A stretch of 64,000 nucleotides of DNA from Pseudomonas sp. R84. GTDB taxonomy: Bacteria > Pseudomonadota > Gammaproteobacteria > Pseudomonadales > Pseudomonadaceae. The notes under the pieces are model-generated. The model searched no databases. It was not told the origin of the DNA and was given only the letters and a program-made list of their open reading frames with translations. The position numbers and the translations under genes are program-made. The DNA is taken from positions 2,035,501 through 2,099,500 of the forward strand of contig NZ_CP019426.1 in assembly GCF_009834515.1 (NCBI RefSeq), in the 5' to 3' direction. Shown here in pieces: positions 8,919-16,925 of the stretch (the stretch's first letter is position 1; each line of letters opens with the position of its first letter).

Positions 8919-9914
8919 TCAAGCTTTTGCGAGATCTTTTGCGCAAAAAAGCTTGGCCGTATTGAAATCTTCGCCGGCTCGCATGCAGGCCCACAAGCCG
9001 GTCAGGTATTTGCGCATGACGGCGACGATAGCCTGCATCTTTCTCTTCCCTCGCCCGATCAACGCTTCGTAAAAGGCTTTCACGTTGCTGTCGCAACGTA
9101 TGGCAGTCAGCGCTGGCATGTACATCGCTGAACGTAGGTAGGTGTTTCCGCCCTTACTTATCCGCCCAGGTTTATCGATGCTGGTACCTGATTGCGTAAG
9201 CCGCACATCGAGTCCTGCATGTCGGCTGACCTGCGCGGACTTAAGTGTCACTGGCAAGGTCGTCAATTCAGCCAGTGCCGCAAATACTGAAATTTCGCCC
9301 ATGCCCGGCGCTGCGATCATGTGCCCAAACTGGGCGCTTAGCGTCGGGCAGTTGTCGATCAGCGCCCGACCTGCGAGCCTGAAACGCTCGATTCGCTTGT
9401 CAAAAGCTTCAATGGCTTCTTCTTCGTCTTCAATCAGCATTTTCACGGTTGTTTGAGTAGCTTTCAGCGCATGCAGCTCGTTCTTGGCTCGGGTGCGATG
9501 ACACGTCAAACGATTGATATGCCTTCCGATAGCCCGCAGTTCCAACTGTATGGTCGTGGGCGGCGTCCACAATTTTGGGCTCATGCGTTCGCCGTATTCG
9601 GCTAGCAACTGGGCATCGATCGCATCGGTTTTGCTGTTTTTCAGCATCAGCTTGGCAAAGTTATGAAAGCTCTTCGGGTTGATAACCGAAACGGGCAAAC
9701 CCGCCGCGGTGAGCTCCATGGCCAAATCCAGGTAATAGATGCCGGTGGCCTCCATCACTACGGATAAAGGCTTGAGCTCGAGCAACCTGTTGACCGCTGC
9801 TTTGCGCCCGGCGGGTGTTTGGTCGATGTTGCAGGCCCCTGCAAAACGGCCGTCGTTGCGCCAGCCCATGGCGGTCGTGCGAGACCCCACATCCAAACCG
9901 ACATGCATGCTCAT
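8919..9914 (-). CDS. IS110-family DEDD transposase/recombinase
   Basis: A 331-residue recombinase with the RuvC-like N-terminal DEDD domain: D8 (GLDVGSRTT), E55 (VMEATGIYY), and D97 and D100 (KTDAIDAQLL). A helical linker at about 120-180 leads to the C-terminal Transposase_20 domain (IAAPGMGEISVFAALAEL), then a QSG segment at 241-243 whose serine is the candidate catalytic nucleophile, followed by GRISKGGNTYLRS. The length is normal and there are no interruptions, so it is probably active. A ribosome-binding GGAG sits nine bases before the ATG. Members use a bridge RNA encoded by their own non-coding end. Confidence 0.95.
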   Translation of the reverse strand: MSMHVGLDVGSRTTAMGWRNDGRFAGACNIDQTPAGRKAAVNRLLELKPLSVVMEATGIYYLDLAMELTAAGLPVSVINPKSFHNFAKLMLKNSKTDAIDAQLLAEYGERMSPKLWTPPTTIQLELRAIGRHINRLTCHRTRAKNELHALKATQTTVKMLIEDEEEAIEAFDKRIERFRLAGRALIDNCPTLSAQFGHMIAAPGMGEISVFAALAELTTLPVTLKSAQVSRHAGLDVRLTQSGTSIDKPGRISKGGNTYLRSAMYMPALTAIRCDSNVKAFYEALIGRGKRKMQAIVAVMRKYLTGLWACMRAGEDFNTAKLFCAKDLAKA

Positions 9915-9969
9915 GCTTTCAACTCCGAGTGAACTGGGTTAGAAATGCATCCTGGTTCCCCTGACCTCG

Positions 9970-10172
9970 AACTTCATGCCACTGCAACCTTGTAATGCGA
10001 AGTCCGACTTGTCGGCTTCTCGATACTCTTCGTGGTGGGCAATGAGGCGGGGGGACCTCTCTACAGACAAGGTCAGGAGCAAGTCCTGCCTTTAGGAGCG
10101 ATCGGTCTCCCCCAGAAACACATCTTCGTATGTCCGCACCAGCGAGCTTAGATCTCAATTGACTGGTGTGAG
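9970..10172 (-). ncRNA. Predicted IS110 bridge RNA
   Basis: Read 5' to 3' on the minus strand. A 5' hairpin pairs 10163-10168 with 10137-10142. A target loop follows: outer stem 10108-10113 with 10050-10055, apical hairpin 10090-10071. Its left arm (10099-10093, GCTCCTA) matches one strand of the rejoined REP target and its right arm (10066-10061, CTGTAG) the other. A donor loop follows: outer stem 10041-10035 with 9982-9977, apical hairpin 10019-9999. Its left arm (10029-10022, AGAGTATC) matches the left element end at 8903-8910 and its right arm (9994-9989, TACAAG) complements the right end at 10180-10185. This is the published bridge RNA layout; expression is inferred. Confidence 0.75.
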
Positions 10173-10184
10173 GGCAACATACAA

Positions 10185-10261
10185 GGAGCTGCGGAAGGCT
10201 GCGATCTTTTGATTCTGATCTTAAAAAAAAGATCAAAAGATCGCAGCGTTCCGCAGCTCCT
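10185..10261. repeat. REP-like palindrome, GATC class, split by the IS110 element
   Basis: The arms GGAGCTGCGGAAGGCTGCGA and their near-complement (ending GCAGCTCCTACA) flank a short AT-rich centre. The first bases of the left arm (CCTGTAG) now lie at 8897-8903, on the other side of the insertion sequence. Confidence 0.9.
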
Positions 10262-10296
10262 ACAAAGAGTTCGCGATCGCGATGGAGATCGCGCAT

Positions 10297-10341
10297 AAAA
10301 AAACAGGCCGTGAAGCGAGAGCTCCACGGCCTGTTTTGTTT
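10297..10341 (-). terminator. Rho-independent terminator
   Basis: The stem AAACAGGCCGTG pairs with CACGGCCTGTTT around a short loop, with A/T runs on both sides. It lies 16 bases beyond the stop of the DUF3509 gene on the minus strand and could work in both directions. Confidence 0.85.
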
Positions 10342-10356
10342 AAAGCGCTTTAGAAG

Positions 10357-10635
10357 TTACAGCGAGTGATAAGTCGGCAGGGCAAAACGCTGCTGGCTCT
10401 GCAGCATGGCAATTTGCGGCAGTTCACTGGCCTGTTCAGCCAGGTCGCGGCGAATTGCACTGATCGCCCACGACAGTTGGTCGCCGGCATGCAGTTGTTG
10501 ATAAGTCAGTGCGCGTTTAAACACTTTGCCGTCGCTGCTGCGCAGAGTCAGCAGGATCCCGCCATCGGGACGTGGCGCAGTGGTGACGTCGAAGTTGGAG
10601 AACAGGGAGGTAAATTTTTCTTGGATCAGGCTCAT
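10357..10635 (-). CDS. DUF3509 family protein
   Basis: A 92-residue soluble protein starting MSLIQEKFTSLFSNFDVTTA, recognisable as the Pseudomonas-specific DUF3509 family. No biochemical function is established. The ATG at 10635 is preferred over upstream in-frame codons because GGAGCTGAAAG precedes it. The region further upstream is very AT-rich, with the direct repeat GTTATAAAT at 10720 and 10735, and probably holds the promoter. A strong terminator follows the gene, so it is probably transcribed alone. Confidence 0.85.
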   Translation of the reverse strand: MSLIQEKFTSLFSNFDVTTAPRPDGGILLTLRSSDGKVFKRALTYQQLHAGDQLSWAISAIRRDLAEQASELPQIAMLQSQQRFALPTYHSL

Positions 10636-11025
10636 GTCTTTCAGCTCCGTATGCACTTGAATGGCAAGCATGCAAAGGAGGTTGCAGTGATTGTGCCAGC
10701 ATTTAAAAATAAAATTATCGTTATAAATCAATTAGTTATAAATAATGAAAATTCAGGTCGTCGTGCAAACTGCATGAATGGCCATCGTGCATCCTGCATT
10801 TTGCGGGATCGTTATCGAAACAACGGAACCAATCGCTTACCCGATGATCATCGCCGCCCTCGGCCGATCAGCGGATACAAAACATTGCAAAAACCGCGTG
10901 TACAGTCTGAGAAGCGCTGACGTATTTTCGATCTCGACCCGCGCTCGCACGCGTCGGTTACTGCAAGCCAAAGCCCGAAAAATAAAAACATCGACCTGCA
11001 CGCCAAGGTCGGACGGGGAGCTTTT

Positions 11026-12864
11026 ATGAGCCACGCGCCAAGCGACACGATTACCTGGGGCATGATGCTCCGCAAACTGCCGATGATCGCCAAAGCTATC
11101 CCTCGGGTGGTCAAGGGCATGAAGGTGGCCAACGTCACGGATCCGACCCAAAGCTGTGGCCTTGGCTGGACGTTCGAGCAAGCGACACTGCGCAATCCCG
11201 AGGGGCCGGCGTTATTGCAGGGCGATGTATCGCTGACCTATTCGCAGGTCAATCAGTGGGCCAACCGCATTGCTCATTATCTGAACGGGCAGGGCATCGG
11301 CAAGGGCGACGTGGTCGCGGTGTTTATCGAAAACCGCCCGGAGTTGCTGGTGACCATTCTGGCGCTGGCCAAGGTCGGCGCGGTCAGTGCTCTGCTCAAT
11401 ACCTCGCAGACTCGCGACACGCTGATCCACAGTGTGAATCTGGTGGCGCCGGTGGCAATTGTCGTCGGCGAAGAACTGCTTCCGGCGTATGCGGCGATTC
11501 GCGAGCAAGTGGCGATTACCACGCCGCGCACCTGGTTTGTCGCCGATCAGGACACCTATAGCCATCCGGGCATTGCGCCCGAAGGCTACGTCAATCTGAT
11601 CAGCGCCAGTGCCGACGCCGCCAGTGATAATCCGCCGAGCAGTCAGCAGGTGTTTTTCGACGATCCGTGTTTCTACATTTACACCTCCGGCACCACCGGC
11701 CTGCCCAAGGCCGGGGTGTTCAAGCACGGGCGCTGGATGCGCAGCTCCGCCAGTTTCGGCATGATCGCCCTCAACATGGGCCCCGACGATGTCGTCTACT
11801 GCACCTTGCCGCTGTATCACGCCACCGGTCTTTGCGTGTGCTGGGGCTCGGCAGTCAACGGCGCCTCGGGCTTCGCGATTCGTCGCAAGTTCAGCGCCAG
11901 CCAGTTCTGGAACGACGTGCGTCGTTATCGCGCGACGACCATCGGTTACGTCGGCGAGTTGTGCCGCTATCTGGTCGATCAACCGGCCAGCGCCGATGAC
12001 AGCCGCCACGAGGTGCGCAAGATGATCGGCAATGGCTTGCGCCCCGGCGCCTGGGCTGAGTTCAAGACGCGCTTTGCCGTCGAGCACATCTGTGAGCTGT
12101 ACGCGGCGAGCGACGGCAACATTGGTTTTACCAACATCCTCAACTTCGACAACACCATTGGCTTCTCGCTGATGGCTTGGGAGCTGGTGGCTTACGATCA
12201 TGACAGCGGAGAGCCGCTGCGCGGTGCCGACGGTTTCATGCGCAAGGTCGGCAAGGGCGAGCAGGGCTTGCTGCTGGCGCGAATCGACGAAAAGGCGCCG
12301 CTGGATGGCTACACCGATCCGCAAAAAACCGCCAAAGTTGTCCTTCACGACGTGTTTAGCAAAGGCGATCGCTTTTTCAACACCGGTGATCTGCTGCGCA
12401 ACATCGGTTTCGGCCACGCACAATTTGTTGATCGACTCGGTGATACCTATCGCTGGAAGGGCGAAAACGTCTCGACCACTGAAGTCGAAAACCTGTTGCT
12501 GCAACACCCGCACATCTCCGAAGCGGTGGCCTATGGGGTGGAAATTCGCAATACCAACGGCCGTGCCGGGATGGCGGCTATCACGCCGGCGGAGTCCCTG
12601 GCGACGCTGGATTTCGCCGAGTTGCTGACCTTTGCCCGCGAACGTATGCCGGCCTACGCGGTGCCGTTGTTCCTGCGGGTGAAGGTAAAAATGGAAACCA
12701 CCGGTACCTTCAAATACCAGAAAACCCGATTGAAAAATGAAGGCTTCGACCCCGGCCAGACCAGCGATGACCCGATTTACGCTTGGCTGCCCGGCACGCA
12801 GACTTACGTACGAGTCACCGACGAAGTGTTGGCGGAAATTCATCAGGGCAAGCATCGTTATTGA
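11026..12864 (+). CDS. Long-chain acyl-CoA synthetase, FATP/VLACS type
   Basis: A 612-residue AMP-forming enzyme. The P-loop-like AMP-binding motif YTSGTTGLPKAG is at residues 219-230. The later RFFNTGDLLR and FVDRLGDTYRWKGENVSTTEVE segments are the hinge and fatty-acyl-CoA synthetase signature. The extended N-terminus and the LYAASDGNIGF segment place it with fatty-acid transport protein/very-long-chain synthetases rather than FadD. It would activate exogenous or internal long-chain fatty acids to CoA thioesters for beta-oxidation or lipid synthesis. It stands alone, with about 290 bases of apparently non-coding DNA upstream. Confidence 0.92.
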   Translation: MSHAPSDTITWGMMLRKLPMIAKAIPRVVKGMKVANVTDPTQSCGLGWTFEQATLRNPEGPALLQGDVSLTYSQVNQWANRIAHYLNGQGIGKGDVVAVFIENRPELLVTILALAKVGAVSALLNTSQTRDTLIHSVNLVAPVAIVVGEELLPAYAAIREQVAITTPRTWFVADQDTYSHPGIAPEGYVNLISASADAASDNPPSSQQVFFDDPCFYIYTSGTTGLPKAGVFKHGRWMRSSASFGMIALNMGPDDVVYCTLPLYHATGLCVCWGSAVNGASGFAIRRKFSASQFWNDVRRYRATTIGYVGELCRYLVDQPASADDSRHEVRKMIGNGLRPGAWAEFKTRFAVEHICELYAASDGNIGFTNILNFDNTIGFSLMAWELVAYDHDSGEPLRGADGFMRKVGKGEQGLLLARIDEKAPLDGYTDPQKTAKVVLHDVFSKGDRFFNTGDLLRNIGFGHAQFVDRLGDTYRWKGENVSTTEVENLLLQHPHISEAVAYGVEIRNTNGRAGMAAITPAESLATLDFAELLTFARERMPAYAVPLFLRVKVKMETTGTFKYQKTRLKNEGFDPGQTSDDPIYAWLPGTQTYVRVTDEVLAEIHQGKHRY

Positions 12865-12961
12865 ATCTGGCTATGGCGCGACTTGAGAAAAAGGGGGTGA
12901 CAGCCAGCGTCTCGCTCGGGAAACTGTCGGCTTTCCGATTGACCGAAAGTGGAGTTGCACC

Positions 12962-13480
12962 ATGTCCGACCAAAGCCGCCAGATGACCCCTGAAGAAGCT
13001 GCCGAATTCACCGAGCAGGTTTTCAACAAGGCGCGCGACGGTGATGCCGAGATGCTTGATCGTCTGGTCACGGCCGGTTTGCCGGTGAACCTGAAAAACA
13101 GCAAGGGCGACACATTGCTGATGCTGGCCAGCTACTACGGCCATGTGGATGCGGTGCAAGTGCTGCTTAAACACAAGGCCGACCCGGAAATGCGCAATGG
13201 CAACGGCCAGAGTCCGATTGCCGGTGCGGCGTTCAAAGGTGATCTGGCAGTGGTCAAGGCGCTGGTCGAGGCGGGTGCCGAGATTGAGGGCTCGTCATTT
13301 GACGGGCGTACGGCGCTGATGATGGCAGCGATGTTCAACCGTGTTGAAATCGTTGAATACCTGATCAGCAAAGGCGCCAACGCGCAGGCCAAGGACGCCA
13401 ATGGCGTGACTGCACTCGACGCGGCCCGGACGATGGGCGCGGTTGATACCACTGCTCAGTTGGAAAAGCTGTCGGGTTGA
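12962..13480 (+). CDS. Ankyrin repeat protein
   Basis: A 172-residue soluble protein made of about four ankyrin repeats: starting near residue 40 (KGDTLLMLASYYGHVDAVQ), 73 (NGQSPIAGAAFKGDLAVVK), 106 (DGRTALMMAAMFNRVEIVE) and 140 (NGVTALDAARTMGAVDT). Each shows the G-T-ALxxAA and G-hxxVV consensus. There is no signal peptide. Such proteins mediate protein-protein contacts; in Pseudomonas one relative, AnkB, protects against peroxide, but a partner cannot be assigned here because no catalase gene is adjacent. Confidence 0.9.
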   Translation: MSDQSRQMTPEEAAEFTEQVFNKARDGDAEMLDRLVTAGLPVNLKNSKGDTLLMLASYYGHVDAVQVLLKHKADPEMRNGNGQSPIAGAAFKGDLAVVKALVEAGAEIEGSSFDGRTALMMAAMFNRVEIVEYLISKGANAQAKDANGVTALDAARTMGAVDTTAQLEKLSG

Positions 13481-13566
13481 AATCCCTTCTGATGGACTGT
13501 GGCGAAGGAGAGAATGCGCTATCCTTCGCGCCCTCGAAATTCACCTTCGCCACAGGATCCGCCCTC

Positions 13567-14097
13567 ATGAAAGCTGCACTCGTCGAACTCATCAGCAAAA
13601 TCAGCTCCGGCTGCATGGGCGAGGACGAGATCGTGAAAGTCGCCGACGAAGCGGCACAGGCCTACGCCGATGCCGATGCTTTTCTGGCAGCCAACCCCGA
13701 CATCAACTACGACGACACCTTCCCGATCCCGCTGGGCGAGTGGGTCGTGGTCGGTAGCTTGCCGGAAACCGTGCTGTTCCAGGCAGACACCTATGGCGAC
13801 CTGTTCGCGCAGATCGTCGCCTCGTTCGGCCCAGGCGTGGATTTCAACCTCAAGCCCAAGCAATTGGCCAAGACCGAAGCGCTGGTCGCACTCAACCGCA
13901 TCCAGGTGCAGATGAGCAGCATGAACAAGGAAAACGGCGGCTACACGCTGATGAACTTCAGCCAATTGCTCGACGACGAATTGCAAATGGTGTTGGTTTT
14001 CGGCAACGACGTGCCTCGGGTGCTGGAACTGTGCGCCGAAGTCGGCATCGCCGCCGCGCCTTCGCTGGAAGCCTTGAAGATCGCCGTTCACGTCTGA
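13567..14097 (+). CDS. Conserved-looking hypothetical protein
   Basis: A 176-residue acidic soluble protein of no recognised family. The ATG at 13567 is chosen because the coding pattern begins there. The N-terminal half is alpha-helical and Ala-rich (residues 1-42), followed by a segment with likely beta structure (GEWVVVGSLPETVLFQADTY) and a C-terminal helical part. There is no signal peptide, membrane segment or cysteine pair. It follows the ankyrin gene by 86 bases on the same strand but may have its own promoter. Confidence 0.75.
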   Translation: MKAALVELISKISSGCMGEDEIVKVADEAAQAYADADAFLAANPDINYDDTFPIPLGEWVVVGSLPETVLFQADTYGDLFAQIVASFGPGVDFNLKPKQLAKTEALVALNRIQVQMSSMNKENGGYTLMNFSQLLDDELQMVLVFGNDVPRVLELCAEVGIAAAPSLEALKIAVHV

Positions 14098-14168
14098 ACG
14101 TAATAAAAGGGAACCCTGCGCGCGACCGTCTATCCTAAAAGTGCATGCCACTATTCTGGAGCGACACC

Positions 14169-14360
14169 ATGGGTTCCACGTTCAACGGTCTGATTGGCCT
14201 GATCATCCTTGCCCTCGACATCTGGGCCATCATCAATGTGCTGAAAAGCGGCGCGACCACCGGGATGAAAATCGTCTGGGTGTTGCTGATCATCCTCCTG
14301 CCAGTGCTGGGCCTGATCATCTGGGCGATCGCCGGGCCGCGCGGCAACGTGCGGATCTGA
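14169..14360 (+). CDS. PLDc_N-domain small membrane protein
   Basis: A 63-residue protein that is nearly all membrane segments: a first helix (NGLIGLIILALDIWAIINVL) and a second (KIVWVLLIILLPVLGLIIWAI) ending in GPRG. This is the phospholipase-D-nuclease N-terminal (PLDc_N) pattern, found as a membrane anchor in cardiolipin synthases and as stand-alone proteins of unknown role. GGAG lies eight bases before the ATG at 14169. A REP element follows. Confidence 0.85.
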   Translation: MGSTFNGLIGLIILALDIWAIINVLKSGATTGMKIVWVLLIILLPVLGLIIWAIAGPRGNVRI

Positions 14361-14387
14361 CCCGATCCCGAGAACACCGCAATACCC

Positions 14388-14477
14388 TGTAGGAGTGAGC
14401 CTGCTAGCGATAGCTATTTTCCAGTCAATGAGTCAGTGACTGAAAAACCGCTATCGCGAGCAGGCTCACTCCTACAA
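14388..14477. repeat. REP-like palindrome pair, GCGAGCAGGC class
   Basis: Inverted arms TGTAGGAGTGAGCCTGCT and AGCAGGCTCACTCCTACA enclose a second pair of inverted segments (GCGATAGC and GCTATCGC). Same family as 20111-20199 and 44670-44759. Confidence 0.9.
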
Positions 14478-14599
14478 GGGATTATGGTTTGCCGATGAAG
14501 TGAGGTTCGACCTGTCATCTTCGGCAACGTAGAATGCGCGCCTTTCCCGGGCAATCGTCCCCACGATTGGCGCCCGCGCATTCATCGGAGCACTTGACC

Positions 14600-15475
14600 A
14601 TGACCGTCACCAAAACCAGCGAGTACCTGGAAACCCTCTACGAAGGCTACGGCCAGCGTTTTCGCATGGAAAAACTGCTGCACGAAGTGCGCACCGAACA
14701 CCAGCACCTGGTGATCTTCCAGAACCCGCGTATGGGCCGTGTCATGGCGCTGGACGGCGTGATCCAGACCACCGAAGCCGACGAATTCATCTACCACGAA
14801 ATGCTCACCCACGTGCCGATCCTCGCTCACGGCAGTGCCAAGCGCGTGCTGATCATCGGTGGCGGTGACGGCGGCATGTTGCGCGAAGTGACCAAGCACG
14901 CCGGTGTCGAGCACATCACCATGGTCGAGATCGACGGCACCGTGGTCGACATGTGCAAAGAGTTCCTGCCGAACCACTCCAGCGGCGCCTACGACGATCC
15001 ACGTCTGAACCTGGTGATCGACGACGGCATGCGTTTCGTCGCCACCACCACGGAAAAATTCGACGTGATCATCTCCGACTCCACCGACCCGATCGGCCCG
15101 GGCGAAGTGCTGTTCTCGGAAAACTTCTATCAGGCCTGCCACCGCTGCCTGAACGAGGGCGGCATCCTCGTGACCCAGAACGGCACGCCGTTCATGCAGA
15201 TCGACGAAGTGAAAACCACCGCCGGTCGCCTCAACAGCCTGTTCCCGGACTGGCACTTCTATCAGGCGGCCGTACCGACCTACATCGGCGGCTCGATGAC
15301 ATTTGCGTGGGGCTCGACCAACCCGGCCTACCGCAAGCTCAGCCGTGAAACCCTGCAACAGCGCTTCATCGGCAGCGGCATCGTTACCCGCTACTACAAC
15401 CCGGAAATCCACATCGGCGCCTTCGCCTTGCCGCAATACGTGCTGCAGGCGATCAACAAGCCAAGCAACGACTAA
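14600..15475 (+). CDS. speE: Spermidine synthase (polyamine aminopropyltransferase)
   Basis: A 291-residue enzyme that transfers an aminopropyl group from decarboxylated S-adenosylmethionine to putrescine, giving spermidine and methylthioadenosine. The nucleotide-binding motif GGGDGG is at residues 87-92. The [15 protein letters not shown] segment near residue 158 carries the catalytic Asp. The N-terminal beta-barrel ([20 protein letters not shown]) is complete. The ATG at 14600 gives the usual length. Its by-product methylthioadenosine feeds the salvage pathway whose mtn genes lie about 6 kb upstream. Confidence 0.93.
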   Translation: MTVTKTSEYLETLYEGYGQRFRMEKLLHEVRTEHQHLVIFQNPRMGRVMALDGVIQTTEADEFIYHEMLTHVPILAHGSAKRVLIIGGGDGGMLREVTKHAGVEHITMVEIDGTVVDMCKEFLPNHSSGAYDDPRLNLVIDDGMRFVATTTEKFDVIISDSTDPIGPGEVLFSENFYQACHRCLNEGGILVTQNGTPFMQIDEVKTTAGRLNSLFPDWHFYQAAVPTYIGGSMTFAWGSTNPAYRKLSRETLQQRFIGSGIVTRYYNPEIHIGAFALPQYVLQAINKPSND

Positions 15476-15494
15476 AAGAACACTGCAACTCCCC

Positions 15495-15518
15495 TGTGGG
15501 AGCCGGCTCGCTCCCACA
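15495..15518. repeat. Short single REP hairpin
   Basis: TGTGGGAGC and GCTCCCACA flank CGGCTC, a half-size version of the REP unit, 19 bases after speE. Confidence 0.75.
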
Positions 15519-15647
15519 TTTGTTTGCCCCCCACGATAGATGTCGTTTTTTTCATCTTTGCCCGCTGTAATCCTTTTGAACCAACTTTCGGCGTACACAG
15601 TCGAGATAGGTGTAAGCCCATTTGCGGGTTTGATCGAGGAGGCACCG

Positions 15648-15881
15648 ATGCAAAAGTGGAAAGTCACTTTCGTGGACGATCATGGTGAAATTGTCGATGA
15701 GGTGTTCGAGCGCGCGGAATGTCCCAGCGACGATGAGGCCGCTCGATTGATCAAGGCACGGCTTCTGCCCGTCGCCGCCGAACTGGACCTGAACGATCTG
15801 GAAGGGCGCACCGCCGATGCGGGCGTGAAAAACCTGAAAACCCAGAACAGCATCGAAATCCGCAGCATTACTCCCGTCTGA
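15648..15881 (+). CDS. Small hypothetical protein
   Basis: A 77-residue acidic protein starting MQKWKVTFVDDHGEIVDEVF. The ATG at 15648 is preceded by GAGGAGG, a strong ribosome-binding site, which decides the start. It begins with a likely beta-hairpin, then a charged helix (SDDEAARLIKARLLPVAAEL). No membrane segment, signal or cysteine pair is visible beyond one Cys. No family is recognised. It stands alone between speE and rraB. Confidence 0.75.
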   Translation: MQKWKVTFVDDHGEIVDEVFERAECPSDDEAARLIKARLLPVAAELDLNDLEGRTADAGVKNLKTQNSIEIRSITPV

Positions 15882-16090
15882 CATTCTTCCTGACACCTTT
15901 CACACCAGGCCTTGGCAGCGGCTCTAACTTGGGGCTACTCTGCAAGCGAGATCAGCGAACGGATCGCTAAGGTCTGGTCTTGTCAGCTACATGCTTGTTC
16001 CCGCGTGCAACCACGTTGCCGTAGTACTTTGGCCAGAGGCCCGGGGCGGGAATACGGAAAGTCTATCCATCTATGCGAGGGGGACGATTC

Positions 16091-16438
16091 ATGAGCACAG
16101 CCTATCAAGAAGACATCAGCAGCAATGTTCTGCGCCGCATGAAAGAAGGCGGTTTCGATTTTTCCCGATTCCATCCCATCGAGTTCTACGCAATTTTCCC
16201 GGACGAGGAGCGGGCGCGCAGGGCGGCAGGCAAATTTCGCGGTGAATCCATCAATGCTCAGGTCAGCGTGCGTGATGACGGTGCGTGGGCGCTGGAATTG
16301 AGCAAAGTGATGTACGCGACGTATGACGATATCGGCGACTTCGAGCAGGGATTCTCTGCCGTGGTTGAACCTTTGGGCGGCATCATCGAAGGCTGGGGCG
16401 TGAAGCAGGAGGTGCGCAATCGCCACCGTTTGAACTGA
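16091..16438 (+). CDS. rraB: Ribonuclease E inhibitor RraB-like protein
   Basis: A 115-residue protein with the RraB-fold pattern: an N-terminal acidic helix (DISSNVLRRMKEGGFDFSRFHPIEFYAIFPDEERARRAAGKF) and a beta-rich second half ending in GGIIEGWGVKQEV. In E. coli RraB binds the C-terminal scaffold of RNase E and lowers mRNA turnover. The ATG at 16091 is preferred over an upstream codon because GGGGGAC precedes it. A strong UUCG-capped hairpin follows the gene. The name rests on family resemblance, not on genome context. Confidence 0.82.
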   Translation: MSTAYQEDISSNVLRRMKEGGFDFSRFHPIEFYAIFPDEERARRAAGKFRGESINAQVSVRDDGAWALELSKVMYATYDDIGDFEQGFSAVVEPLGGIIEGWGVKQEVRNRHRLN

Positions 16439-16458
16439 TCTCTGATTTCAATGGTTGA

Positions 16459-16494
16459 ACAACGGCTGACCTTCGGGTTGGCCGTTGTCGTTTC
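16459..16494 (+). terminator. UUCG-capped terminator after rraB
   Basis: A 13-pair stem (ACAACGGCTGACC with GGTTGGCCGTTGT, two wobble pairs) is closed by a TTCG tetraloop. The following T-run is short (CGTTT), so termination efficiency is uncertain. Confidence 0.6.
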
Positions 16495-16543
16495 CGGCGT
16501 ACGCAAAGCGCCGTGGCAAAACCCTGAAACAAGAAACCGAGGC

Positions 16544-16573
16544 AAAAAAGAGCCACCGGAGAGGGTGGCTAAA
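16544..16573 (-). terminator. Orphan minus-strand Rho-independent terminator
   Basis: On the minus strand, AGCCACC pairs with GGTGGCT around CTCTCC and is followed by CTTTTTTG. It has the classic stem plus U-tract form. No minus-strand gene precedes it, so it may end an unannotated small transcript. Confidence 0.75.
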
Positions 16574-16925
16574 AGGGAAGACCGACAAGGAGAGGAAACC
16601 GGTCAGGGTTACAGCGGGGCGGGCTGCGAGGGCAGTCCAGATCAGTTGAGCTGGCGACTTCGCGGCGCTGTGCACGCGGAAGTTTTGCAGCGAATGCGCG
16701 GATTATCCGCAGGCAGCGCCGGGCAGTGAAATCAACTCTGACTATGCTGGTGATAGGCGATGCAGTGCGTCGCAATGAAGCGGGGGCAATCCGGTTGGGG
16801 CATTTGCCGCACAGGAATGGTGCGGTGCCTGCGGCGTGTATTTCCAACCGATTGAAATCAAAGCGTTTATGCCGATGGCACGGGCCTTGCGAAGGCCTGT
16901 ATGTCCGGGTGACAAGGAGTACGGC

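Larger units (their letters stand above)
8904..10185 (-). mobile_element. IS110-family insertion sequence inside a REP palindrome
   Basis: The boundaries are deduced by rejoining the flanks. The left flank ends ...CCCTGTAG at 8903 and the right flank continues GAGCTGCGGAAGG from 10186. Joined, they restore the REP start CCTGTAGGAGCTGCGG, as in the intact copy at 60175. The dinucleotide AG (CT on the transposase strand) is present at both junctions (8902-8903 and 10184-10185) and is the likely recombination core. The element is about 1.28 kb with no terminal inverted repeats, as expected for IS110. It holds one transposase gene and a roughly 270-base non-coding end upstream of it. Confidence 0.85.
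16439..16925. other. 487-base intergenic region
   Basis: Between rraB and the ATP-grasp gene. It holds the rraB hairpin (16459-16494) and a separate minus-strand terminator (16544-16573) for which no minus-strand gene is visible. The final part should contain the promoter of the ATP-grasp operon, but no convincing sigma-70 boxes were found. A ribosome-binding AAGGAG lies at 16914-16919. No convincing protein-coding frame was seen. Confidence 0.6.

Noticed and set aside
9919..10296. Open frame across the non-coding end of the IS110 element
   Set aside because: It crosses the element boundary and the REP, has no ribosome-binding site, and the region is better explained as bridge RNA plus repeat.
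11212..12855. Long open frame antisense to the acyl-CoA synthetase
   Set aside because: Same reason: shadow of a strongly coding gene, no recognisable domain or ribosome-binding site.
16448..16675. Minus-strand frame of about 75 codons downstream of rraB
   Set aside because: It runs straight through a strong minus-strand terminator and has no ribosome-binding site.
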